Part shown: piece after piece, positions 24,976 through 33,463 of the stretch
How positions within the stretch are numbered: the stretch's first letter is position 1
Layout of the letters: every line of letters begins with the position of its first letter
Source of the DNA: Candidatus Choladousia intestinigallinarum
GTDB taxonomy: Bacteria; Bacillota; Clostridia; Lachnospirales; Lachnospiraceae
Direction: 5' to 3'
NCBI GenBank assembly: GCA_018712605.1
Contig: DVGR01000015.1
Coordinates: 1-37,110, forward strand
DNA: 37,110 nucleotides
The notes under the pieces: generated by a model
What the model was told of the DNA's origin: nothing
The model's input: only the letters and a program-made list of their open reading frames with translations
The model's database searches: none
Made by a program: the position numbers and the translations under genes

Positions 24976-26871
24976 ATGAAAAAGAAGAAACTTATGGCTC
25001 TGGCATTAGCAGCAGTTACTGCCGTTGCTCCGGTATCTTCCGCATTTGCTGAGGAGACGGAAGCTGTTACAGAAGCAGTGACCGAGGCCGCAGCAGAGGA
25101 AACGGAAGCGGCAGAGGAGACCGAGGCTGTTACAGAAGCCGCAGCAGAGGAGACCGAGGCTGTTACAGAAGCCGCAGCGGAAGAGACCGAGGCTGCAGAG
25201 GATGCAACTGAGGTAGCAGAAGAGAGCGCAGCAGTGACTGGAGCAGTGGCTGAGAAGTCTTCTGAGGCAGCTCCCGACTGGCAGGCTTACAATGATCTGA
25301 TTGCACAGATCAGAGTAGAGACTGATTCTGTAAAGCGTGAGGCTATGCTTCATGAGGCAGAGGATATGCTGATGGAGACAGGAGCAATCCTTCCCCTGTA
25401 CTACTACAATGACATTTATCTGCAGAGAGACGGCCTGACCGGCGTTTACAGCAACCTCTACGGATTTAAATACTTTATGTTCGCTGATTTCGGCGACAAC
25501 ACGACCCTGAGCATCAACCTGGCAAGTGAGCCGGATAAGCTGGATCCCGCCCTGAACTCTACGGTTGACGGCGCATGCCTGGCTGTAAACAGCTTCGCAG
25601 GACTTTTCGCATACAATGAGAATGGTGAAGTAGTGCCGGATCTTGCTGAGAGCTATGAAGTAAGCGAGGACGGTCTGACCTATACCTTCACTCTGAGAGA
25701 CGGCCTGATGTTCAGTGATGGTTCCGAACTGACCGCTAAGGATGTAGAATACTCCTGGAAGCGTGCAGCGGATCCTCAGACTGCAGCAGACTACTCCTAC
25801 ATGTTTGACGTAATCGCAAGAAACGGAGAGGATCTTGACGTTACAGCCAGCGAAGACGGCAAGACCCTTACTGTAAACCTTACAGCTCCCTGTGTATACT
25901 TCCTGGATCTGTGTGCGTTCCCCGCATACTACGTAGTACCCCAGGCAAGTGTTGAAGGCGCAGAGGGATGGGAGACCACACCTGGCGCATGGGCTCAGGA
26001 GGCAGGCTTCGTAACCAGCGGCGCTTACACTCTTAAGGAGTGGAAACACGGCGAGAGCATGATTTATGTAAAGAACCCCAACTACTACAGAGCAGACGAA
26101 GTGAAGATCGAAGAGCTTCATTTCATGCTCAGCGAGGATGCAACCGCAATCTACGCTGCTTACCAGGCAGGCGACATCGACTTTGAGGATACCATCCCCA
26201 CAGACGAAGTGGCAGCTCTTCTGGACAATCCGGAATTCCACAGTGTAGACCAGCTTGGTACCTACTATGTAGCATTTAACGTAAACAGCCCCATCTTCGA
26301 AGGCAAGACTCCGGAGCAGGCTAACGCTATGAGAAAAGCTCTGGCTCTTCTGGTTGACCGTGAGTTCATCTGTGAGAATATCGGACAGACTGGACAGGTT
26401 CCGGCCAACACCTTCGTTCCCGCTGGTATGAACGACGGCAACGGCGGCGTATTCCGTGAGAATGACGACGCTTACACATATCCCAACGAGGCTGCTGTAG
26501 GATACTATGATCCTTCCTACGATGCATACGATGCAAACGTAGAAGAGGCAAGAGCTCTTCTGACAGAGGCAGGCTTTGAGTTCACAGAAGACGGTATGCT
26601 TTCTGACAGCACACCGCTGAATCTGAGCTACCTGACCAATGAAGGTGAGTCCAACGTGGCAATCGGTGAGGCTCTTCAGCAGGATTTCGCTGCAATCGGC
26701 ATCAACCTGACCATCGAGACCTCTGACTGGAACGTATTCCTGAATGAGCGTAAAGCCGGCAACTACGACGTAGCCCGCAACGGCTGGATCGCAGACTTCA
26801 ACGATCCTATCAACATGCTTGAGATGTGGACCTCTGACAGCGGAAACAACGACTGCCAGTTCGGTAGATAA
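24976..26871 (+). CDS. Peptide-binding protein (SBP family 5, OppA-like) with apparent circular permutation
   Basis: ATG 24976 after acggaggt; signal peptide MKKKKLMALALAAVTAVAPVSSAFA. Order is signal, TEA linker, C-terminal-type segment, then TTLSINLASEPDKLDPALNSTVDG ... to NGWIADFNDPINMLEMWTSDSGNNDCQFGR*. Confidence 0.9.
   Translation: MKKKKLMALALAAVTAVAPVSSAFAEETEAVTEAVTEAAAEETEAAEETEAVTEAAAEETEAVTEAAAEETEAAEDATEVAEESAAVTGAVAEKSSEAAPDWQAYNDLIAQIRVETDSVKREAMLHEAEDMLMETGAILPLYYYNDIYLQRDGLTGVYSNLYGFKYFMFADFGDNTTLSINLASEPDKLDPALNSTVDGACLAVNSFAGLFAYNENGEVVPDLAESYEVSEDGLTYTFTLRDGLMFSDGSELTAKDVEYSWKRAADPQTAADYSYMFDVIARNGEDLDVTASEDGKTLTVNLTAPCVYFLDLCAFPAYYVVPQASVEGAEGWETTPGAWAQEAGFVTSGAYTLKEWKHGESMIYVKNPNYYRADEVKIEELHFMLSEDATAIYAAYQAGDIDFEDTIPTDEVAALLDNPEFHSVDQLGTYYVAFNVNSPIFEGKTPEQANAMRKALALLVDREFICENIGQTGQVPANTFVPAGMNDGNGGVFRENDDAYTYPNEAAVGYYDPSYDAYDANVEEARALLTEAGFEFTEDGMLSDSTPLNLSYLTNEGESNVAIGEALQQDFAAIGINLTIETSDWNVFLNERKAGNYDVARNGWIADFNDPINMLEMWTSDSGNNDCQFGR
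25114..25200 (+). repeat. 33-bp tandem coding repeat (EETEAVTEAAA) in the signal-distal linker
   Basis: Units 25114-25146 and 25147-25179 differ at one base, followed by a partial third copy. Confidence 0.85.
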
Positions 26872-26926
26872 TTCATCCGGTATTTATAAAAAAGAGACTG
26901 CTATAGAATAGCGTTCCTTAGCAAAG

Positions 26927-26966
26927 GGAGGACAGCGGCTTAAGCCGCTGTCCTCCTAATTTTATT
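26927..26966 (+). terminator. Intrinsic terminator GGAGGACAGCGGC-TTAA-GCCGCTGTCCTCC-taatttta
   Basis: Perfect 13-bp stem (26927-26939/26944-26956) followed by a T-rich tract. Confidence 0.85.
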
Positions 26967-27112
26967 GAACATTTGAAGTACAGATAGAAAAAGGCAGACG
27001 GAAGGATCCTTTCAAAATCCTCTTATCATTCCGGCCAGCCTGTGGTATACTGGGAGAACAGGTGCGGCCTATGCGGGAAGAGCAGGCCCAAAGACAAAGG
27101 AGGATTTCTAAA

Positions 27113-27904
27113 ATGGCGATTGTGAGCGCAAGATACCGGTCGAACTGCCTGAACCGGTTCGTGACTTTTACGGCAGTGCTTCCCTTTGAAACTTATGGGG
27201 AGGAATATTTTAATCCCAACCAGGAAGCTTTTGGCGATACCACCCCTATGAAGACGCTCTATCTGCTCCACGGGATTACCGGGGATGAGGTGGACTGGCT
27301 TTACGGAACCAGGATTGCCGCTTACGCTGAGGAAAACAGGCTTGCGGTGATTATGCCTGACGGGGGGAACAGCTTTTATTTTGACCATTTTTATGCGGAG
27401 AAGTGGGGAGAGTTTATCGGAAAAGAGCTGGTGCAGGCGACCAGAACCATGTTCCATTTATCCGAAAAAAGAGAAGATACCTTTATCGGAGGGCTTTCCA
27501 TGGGGGGATTTGGAGCGCTGAGAAACGGCCTCCAGTATTCACAGACCTTCAGCAAGATTGTAGCCCTTTCCGGCGCTTTGGTGACACAGGATCTTCCCAA
27601 CAAAGAGTACGGAAAAGAGTGGATGGAGACAGAGGAATTCTATCAGCGCACCTTTGGGGATCTGAATAAAATAAAGGGAAGCGCTCTGGATTTGGAGAAG
27701 CTGTATCTGGATCACGGGAAAGATACGGAGATTTTTATGGCCATCGGCACAGAGGATTTCCTCCTGGAGAAGAACCGCAGGTATAAAAAGTTCCTGCAGG
27801 AACAAAAGGCGAAGCTTCATTATCTGGAGGAGCCGGGAGCCCATGAGTGGGATTTCTGGGACCGGAATATCCGCAGAGGGATCCAATGGCTTTTGGAGAA
27901 ATGA
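27113..27904 (+). CDS. Alpha/beta hydrolase, tributyrin esterase / esterase D-like
   Basis: YLLHGITGDEVDW and GLSMGGFGALRNG nucleophile elbow; ATG 27113 after aaaggagg. Confidence 0.85.
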   Translation: MAIVSARYRSNCLNRFVTFTAVLPFETYGEEYFNPNQEAFGDTTPMKTLYLLHGITGDEVDWLYGTRIAAYAEENRLAVIMPDGGNSFYFDHFYAEKWGEFIGKELVQATRTMFHLSEKREDTFIGGLSMGGFGALRNGLQYSQTFSKIVALSGALVTQDLPNKEYGKEWMETEEFYQRTFGDLNKIKGSALDLEKLYLDHGKDTEIFMAIGTEDFLLEKNRRYKKFLQEQKAKLHYLEEPGAHEWDFWDRNIRRGIQWLLEK

Positions 27905-27933
27905 GAAAGACAGAACAGAAAGGCGGGAGAAAT

Positions 27934-29724
27934 ATGGTTAGGCAGAGACTGCAGTCATTGCGGGAAAAAATGAAAGAGAAGGGAATCCATGCGTACCTGG
28001 TGCCTACGGATGATTTTCATGGGTCTGAGTATGTAGGGGATTATTTTAAATGCAGGGAGTACATTACAGGCTTTACAGGATCGGCGGGGACGGCTTTGGT
28101 GATGCAGGATATGGCCGGGCTCTGGACAGACGGACGGTATTTTATTCAGGCCGAGCGGCAGATGGCCGGAAGCGGCGTGACACTTTTTCGGATGGGAGAG
28201 CCAGGAGTTCCTACTTTACATGAATTTCTGAAAGAGCATGTGAAGGAGGGGGAATGCCTGGGCTTTGACGGCCGGACCGTGTCGGCCAGGGAGGCGGAAC
28301 GATTGGAAAAGCTTATGGAAGGGAACCATGCCCTGGTTAAGAGCGATATAGACTTGATCGGAGAGGTTTGGGAAGATCGCCCTGCCCTCTCCTGTGAACC
28401 TGTCTGGGAGCTGGATTTGTGCTGGGCCGGAGAGCCCAGGGAGGAAAAGTGCCGGAAAATCCGGGAAGAGATGAAAAAGAAGGGGGCGGACGCATTCCTT
28501 CTGACTTCTCTGGAGGATATCGCCTGGATGCTGAATATACGGGGCAATGATATTCACTGCTGTCCCGTGGTTCTTTCCTACCTGCTGATGACAGAGCAGG
28601 AGATCTGCCTGTTCGCAGGGGAAAAAGCCTTTTCTCAGCAGATTCAGGATTCTCTGGAAAAGGCCGGCGTAAGCTTATATGGATATGAAGAGATCTATGA
28701 CTATTTACAGAAGCTGCCGGAGGGTATCAAGGTGCTTCTAAATAAAGGAAAAGTAAACGGACGTCTTGTGAACTGCCTGCCGAAAGACACAGTGATCCTG
28801 GATCAGGTAAATCCCACTCTTCTTCCCAAAGCTCTGAAAAATGAGACTGAGGTGGAGAATGAGAGGATCGCTCATATTAAAGACGGGACAGCGGTGACGA
28901 AATTTATCTTCTGGCTGAAGAAAAATGTGGGGAAAATCTCCATCACGGAGCTGAGCGCGGCTAAGAAGCTGGAAGAGCTGCGCAGAGAGCAGGAGCATTT
29001 CCTGGGAAACAGCTTCGATCCCATTATTTCCTACGGGGAACATGCGGCCATGAACCACTATTCCGCCACGCCGGAGACAGATATTCCGGTTTTGCCTGAA
29101 GGGCTTCTGCTGGCAGATACGGGCGGCCATTACCTGGAAGGCTCCACGGATATTACCAGAACCATCGCAATGGGAGCGCTGACAGAGGAACAGAAAAAAT
29201 TCTTCACTGCGGTGCTGCGGGGCAACTTAAACCTGGCGGCAGCCAAATTCCGGCAGGGATGCCGGGGAGTGAACCTGGACTATCTGGCCAGGGGACCTTT
29301 ATGGGAAATGGAAGAGGACTTTAACCACGGAACCGGTCACGGCGTGGGCTATCTTCTCAGCGTTCATGAGGATCCTAACGGGATTCGCTGGAAGATTCTG
29401 CCGGACCGTGAGGATTCCGCCGTTTTTGAAGAGGGGATGATTACATCCAATGAGCCGGGATATTACGTGGAAGGACAGTACGGTATCCGTCATGAGAATC
29501 TGATGGTATGCAAAAAGGCGGCAGAGAAGGACGGGAAGACCTTCCTCTGCTTTGAAAATCTTACTATGGCGCCCTTTGACCTGGAGGCCGTGGTGCCGGA
29601 GCAGATGACAGAGAAAGAGAGAGAGCTTCTCAATGAGTACCATGCCCAGGTCTTTGAAAAGATCGGGCCTCATCTGACAGAGGAAGAGAGGGAGTGGCTG
29701 CGGGAGGCCACCCGCAGGATTTGA
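27934..29724 (+). CDS. Xaa-Pro aminopeptidase (M24B, aminopeptidase P)
   Basis: FTGSAGTALVMQDMAGLWTDGRYFIQAE; DTGGHYLEGSTDITRTIAMG; HGTGHGVGYLLSVHEDP; ATG 27934 after cgggaga. Confidence 0.93.
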   Translation: MVRQRLQSLREKMKEKGIHAYLVPTDDFHGSEYVGDYFKCREYITGFTGSAGTALVMQDMAGLWTDGRYFIQAERQMAGSGVTLFRMGEPGVPTLHEFLKEHVKEGECLGFDGRTVSAREAERLEKLMEGNHALVKSDIDLIGEVWEDRPALSCEPVWELDLCWAGEPREEKCRKIREEMKKKGADAFLLTSLEDIAWMLNIRGNDIHCCPVVLSYLLMTEQEICLFAGEKAFSQQIQDSLEKAGVSLYGYEEIYDYLQKLPEGIKVLLNKGKVNGRLVNCLPKDTVILDQVNPTLLPKALKNETEVENERIAHIKDGTAVTKFIFWLKKNVGKISITELSAAKKLEELRREQEHFLGNSFDPIISYGEHAAMNHYSATPETDIPVLPEGLLLADTGGHYLEGSTDITRTIAMGALTEEQKKFFTAVLRGNLNLAAAKFRQGCRGVNLDYLARGPLWEMEEDFNHGTGHGVGYLLSVHEDPNGIRWKILPDREDSAVFEEGMITSNEPGYYVEGQYGIRHENLMVCKKAAEKDGKTFLCFENLTMAPFDLEAVVPEQMTEKERELLNEYHAQVFEKIGPHLTEEEREWLREATRRI

Positions 29725-29761
29725 TTGATTCCCGGTAAAAAGAAGAAAGGTGTCTGAAATC

Positions 29762-30820
29762 ATGGAGAAAAAAACAACGGTTGCAGTGCTGTTCGGAGGA
29801 CAGTCCTCAGAGCATGAGGTCTCCTGCATGTCGGCAGTGAACGTGATTCAGGCCATATCGCCGGAAAAATACGATGTGGTTCTGATCGGGATTACAAAAG
29901 AAGGGAAATGGCTGCTGACGGAGAGCAGGGAACAGATTGAAGATGGTTCCTGGAGGGAGAGCCAGGTACAGGCCGTGATCACTCCCGATGCTTCTGTGCA
30001 GGGAGTGCTGCTGATCCGGGAAGATCGTATTCAGAGAAGACAGATAGACGTGGTATTTCCCGTGCTTCACGGGATGTACGGGGAGGACGGCACGGTGCAG
30101 GGCCTTCTGGAGATGGCCAGGATTCCCTACGTGGGATGCGGTGTGCTCAGCTCGGCCATTTCCATGGATAAAGCATATACGAAGCAGATTGTGGAATATC
30201 TGGGGATCCGCCAGGCAAGATACGTTCTGATCCACCGATGGGATCTTGAGGATCTGCAGAAGTGCGCAGACCGGGTGGAGGCAGAGCTTTCTTATCCGGT
30301 TTTCGTAAAACCCTGTAAGGCAGGCTCATCCCAAGGCGTGTCGGGGGCGGGAAACCCGCAGGAATTAAAGGATGCTCTGCGGGAAGCAGCCCGCCATGAC
30401 AATCGGATTTTGGTAGAGGAGACTATAAAGGGACGGGAGATTGAATGCGCCGTCCTGGGAGGCAGAGATGCCAAGGCTTCAGACGTGGGAGAGATTCTCT
30501 CTGCAGAAGCCTTTTACTCCTATGAGGCAAAGTATTTCAACGAAGAGTCCCGCACGGTTCTTCATCCGCTGCTTCCCCAGGGAGTGCTGGAGTATGTAAG
30601 AGAGGCGGCAGTGAAGATTTTTCACGCCGTGGACGGCTTTGGCCTTGCCAGGGTGGACTTTTTCCTGGAAGAGGGGACGGATCAGGTGGTGTTTAATGAG
30701 ATTAACACCCTGCCTGGATTTACGGGGATCAGTATGTACCCCATGCTGTGGGCGGAGAAAGGACTGCCTGGCGGGAAACTCATTGACCGGCTGATTGAGC
30801 TTGCTTTTGAGAGAGAGTAA
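29762..30820 (+). CDS. ddl: D-alanine--D-alanine ligase
   Basis: VAVLFGGQSSEHEVSCMSA; HGMYGEDGTVQGLLE; ATP-grasp NEINTLPGFT. Confidence 0.93.
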   Translation: MEKKTTVAVLFGGQSSEHEVSCMSAVNVIQAISPEKYDVVLIGITKEGKWLLTESREQIEDGSWRESQVQAVITPDASVQGVLLIREDRIQRRQIDVVFPVLHGMYGEDGTVQGLLEMARIPYVGCGVLSSAISMDKAYTKQIVEYLGIRQARYVLIHRWDLEDLQKCADRVEAELSYPVFVKPCKAGSSQGVSGAGNPQELKDALREAARHDNRILVEETIKGREIECAVLGGRDAKASDVGEILSAEAFYSYEAKYFNEESRTVLHPLLPQGVLEYVREAAVKIFHAVDGFGLARVDFFLEEGTDQVVFNEINTLPGFTGISMYPMLWAEKGLPGGKLIDRLIELAFERE

Positions 30821-30834
30821 GGGCGGAGGAAAGT

Positions 30835-31536
30835 ATGGACAGAGCAGAGGCGCTTCGTGAACTGATGGAGAAGCGGGATGAATCCTACAAGGCTTTTAAT
30901 GATGTCATTGCCAACTGCCCGGAGATCCCAAGCCTGGGGGTGAGAGTGCCCCAGGTGCGGGCCATAGCCGCCAGGGCGGCCAGGGAGGATCCGGAGGCGT
31001 ATTTTGCCTCTATAGAAGAGTGCAGGGAACCTCTGTACGCCGAAGAGCATATGCTCTGGGGCATGGCCATCGGCTGCACGAAGAAGAGATCCATAGACTG
31101 GTATCAGGAGAGGCTGGACCGGTATGTGCCGGGGATCGCCTCCTGGGCGGACTGCGACTGCGGAACCTTCACTTTGAAATTTATGGGACAGAACCAGGAG
31201 GAATGGTTTCTTTATCTGGAAAAGTGGCTGAAAAGCCAGAGAGAGTTTGAGCTTCGCTTCGGGATCGTGGCTCTTATGGATTATTACATCAATGATTCCT
31301 GGATCGACCGGGCCCTTGCGTATTTCTGCATGCCTTTAAGCCAGGCATACTATGTCAGGATGGCTCAGGCCTGGGCTTTATCCGTGGCTTTCGTGAAATA
31401 CCGGGAGAAAACCCTGGAGCGGTTCCAGGCCGGGCTTGGGGATCCGTGGGTACAGAACAAGGCCATTCAGAAATGCAGAGAATCCAGGAGAGTCAGCAGG
31501 GAAGACAAAGAGCTTTTGCTTCAACTGAAAAAGTGA
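30835..31536 (+). CDS. DNA alkylation repair protein (AlkD-like HEAT repeat)
   Basis: GVRVPQVRAIA, EEHMLWGMAIG, WADCDCGTF; typical AlkD/PF08713 pattern. Confidence 0.85.
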   Translation: MDRAEALRELMEKRDESYKAFNDVIANCPEIPSLGVRVPQVRAIAARAAREDPEAYFASIEECREPLYAEEHMLWGMAIGCTKKRSIDWYQERLDRYVPGIASWADCDCGTFTLKFMGQNQEEWFLYLEKWLKSQREFELRFGIVALMDYYINDSWIDRALAYFCMPLSQAYYVRMAQAWALSVAFVKYREKTLERFQAGLGDPWVQNKAIQKCRESRRVSREDKELLLQLKK

Positions 31537-31584
31537 AGCGGATGTAAAAATAAATAAAAGAGTATAAAATCTGTTTTGGAGTTC

Positions 31585-31613
31585 TTGCGCTTGGCTTCCC
31601 GGTGGGGTATAGT
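31585..31613 (+). promoter_or_regulatory. Candidate dnaK-paralogue promoter TTGCGC-17 nt-TATAGT
   Basis: TTGCGC 31585-31590 and TATAGT 31608-31613. Confidence 0.45.
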
Positions 31614-31689
31614 TAAAACAATGCGGATGGAAGGGCTTTCCAAAGGAAGGCCCGCCGGATTCCGAACTATATGCGAAGGAGTGAAGCAA

Positions 31690-33441
31690 ATGAGCAAGGT
31701 AATAGGAATAGATTTGGGAACCACCAATAGCTGCGTGGCGGTGATGGAGGGCGGAGAGCCAGTAGTGATCGCCAACGCCGAGGGGCAGAGAACGACGCCC
31801 TCCGTGGTGGCTTTTACTAAGAATGGAGAGCGCCTGGTGGGAGATGCGGCTAAGCGTCAGGCGGCAGTGAACCCGGACCGGACGATTCAGTCCGTAAAGC
31901 GCCAGATGGGCACGAATTACAGGAAGAGGATCGGCAGCCGGGAATTCTCCGCCCAGGAGATATCGGCCATGATTCTTATGAAGCTGAAAACAGATGCCGA
32001 GAGCTTTCTGGGAGAGACTGTATCGAAGGCAGTGATCACGGTTCCAGCGTATTTCAACGACGCCCAGCGGCAGGCCACTAAGGATGCGGGACGGATTGCG
32101 GGACTGGAGGTCCTGCGCATTATCAATGAGCCCACCTCCGCAGCCCTGGCCTATGGGCTGGATCATGGACAGGCCCAGAAGATTATGGTGTACGACCTGG
32201 GGGGCGGTACCTTTGACGTGTCGGTGATTGAGATCGGTGACAGCCTGATTGAGGTGCTGGCCACGGCAGGGGACAACCATCTGGGAGGCGATGATTTTGA
32301 CGCAAGGATCGTGGAATATTTAAGAGAAAATCTGCGCCGGGAGAAGGGGGCAGACGTATCAGGGGATCCAGCAGCCCTTCAGAGAATCCGGGAGGCGGCG
32401 GAGGAAGCTAAGAAAAGCCTCTCAGTTCAGACCTCTGCTTCCATAACCCTTCCCTTCCTGACTATGGCCAAGGGTGAGCCGGTACATCTGGAGTGCGAGC
32501 TGACCAGGGCGAAATTCCAGGAGCTGACGGCGGATTTGGTAGACCGCACAGAGGAAGCGGTGCAGAAAGCCCTGGGAGACGCAGGAATCTCAGCCAGGGA
32601 TCTGGGCATGGTTCTCTTGGTGGGAGGTTCCACCAGAATGCCGGCCGTGCAGGAAAAGGTCCGCAGGCTCACCGGCAAAGAGCCTGCCAGAAATTTAAAT
32701 CCTGACGAGTGCGTGGCGCTGGGAGCCGCCATTCAGGGCGCTAAGCTTGGAGGTGAACTGACCTCGGGAGCAGGGGCTGACTTAATCCTCATGGATGTGA
32801 CGCCTCTGACTCTTTCCATTGAGACAGTGGGCGGCGTGGCCACCAAGATTATTGAGAGAAATACCACGATTCCCACAAGGCACAGCCAGATCTTTTCCAC
32901 GGCGGCTAATTTCCAGACCTCTGTGGAGATTAAGGTACTCCAGGGGGAGAGGCAGTTTGCCAGGGACAATACGCTGCTGGGGAATTTCCGGCTGAACGGC
33001 ATCAAACGAGCTATGGCCGGCGTGCCTCAGATCGAGGTGACCTTTGACATAGATGCCAACGGAATCGTAAATGTGTCCGCCAGGGATCTGGGGACTGGCA
33101 AAGAACAGAGCATTACTATTACAGCCAGCTCAAACCTTTCGGAAGAGGAGATCCAGAAGGCTGTGCGGGACGCTCAGATGTATGAGCATGAGGACGCACA
33201 GCGGATGGAGCAGATGGACGTGCTGGGAAACGCCCGGGGCGCCATTCAGAAGGGAGATCAGTATCTGGCTGAGAACAAAAAGAATATCACCAAGGAAGAG
33301 AAAAAAGAACTGAAAGGGCAGATCTCTCTCCTGCAGAGACAGATACGGGGCAAGAAACCTGAAAAGCTGACGAGACAGGAGATTGAGGAAATCGTGGCCC
33401 AGACAGAGAAGCTGGAGGGGATGCTTTCCAGCCATTCATAA
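31690..33441 (+). CDS. dnaK: Hsp70 chaperone DnaK (stand-alone copy)
   Basis: [47 protein letters not shown] 31690. The tracked start 31576 overlaps the promoter. Confidence 0.93.
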   Translation: MSKVIGIDLGTTNSCVAVMEGGEPVVIANAEGQRTTPSVVAFTKNGERLVGDAAKRQAAVNPDRTIQSVKRQMGTNYRKRIGSREFSAQEISAMILMKLKTDAESFLGETVSKAVITVPAYFNDAQRQATKDAGRIAGLEVLRIINEPTSAALAYGLDHGQAQKIMVYDLGGGTFDVSVIEIGDSLIEVLATAGDNHLGGDDFDARIVEYLRENLRREKGADVSGDPAALQRIREAAEEAKKSLSVQTSASITLPFLTMAKGEPVHLECELTRAKFQELTADLVDRTEEAVQKALGDAGISARDLGMVLLVGGSTRMPAVQEKVRRLTGKEPARNLNPDECVALGAAIQGAKLGGELTSGAGADLILMDVTPLTLSIETVGGVATKIIERNTTIPTRHSQIFSTAANFQTSVEIKVLQGERQFARDNTLLGNFRLNGIKRAMAGVPQIEVTFDIDANGIVNVSARDLGTGKEQSITITASSNLSEEEIQKAVRDAQMYEHEDAQRMEQMDVLGNARGAIQKGDQYLAENKKNITKEEKKELKGQISLLQRQIRGKKPEKLTRQEIEEIVAQTEKLEGMLSSHS

Positions 33442-33463
33442 GAAACTGCTGAGGGAGGAGTAA

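Noticed and set aside
25006-26241. 411-aa minus-strand ORF antisense to the peptide-binding protein
   Set aside because: Cys/Ser-rich mirror of a codon-biased gene; repeats in it simply reflect the TEA linker on the other strand.
7044-30820. VanZ-like and Ddl proteins as part of a glycopeptide-resistance cluster
   Set aside because: They are about 22 kb apart, with no vanH, vanX, vanR or vanS; the Ddl looks like the housekeeping enzyme.
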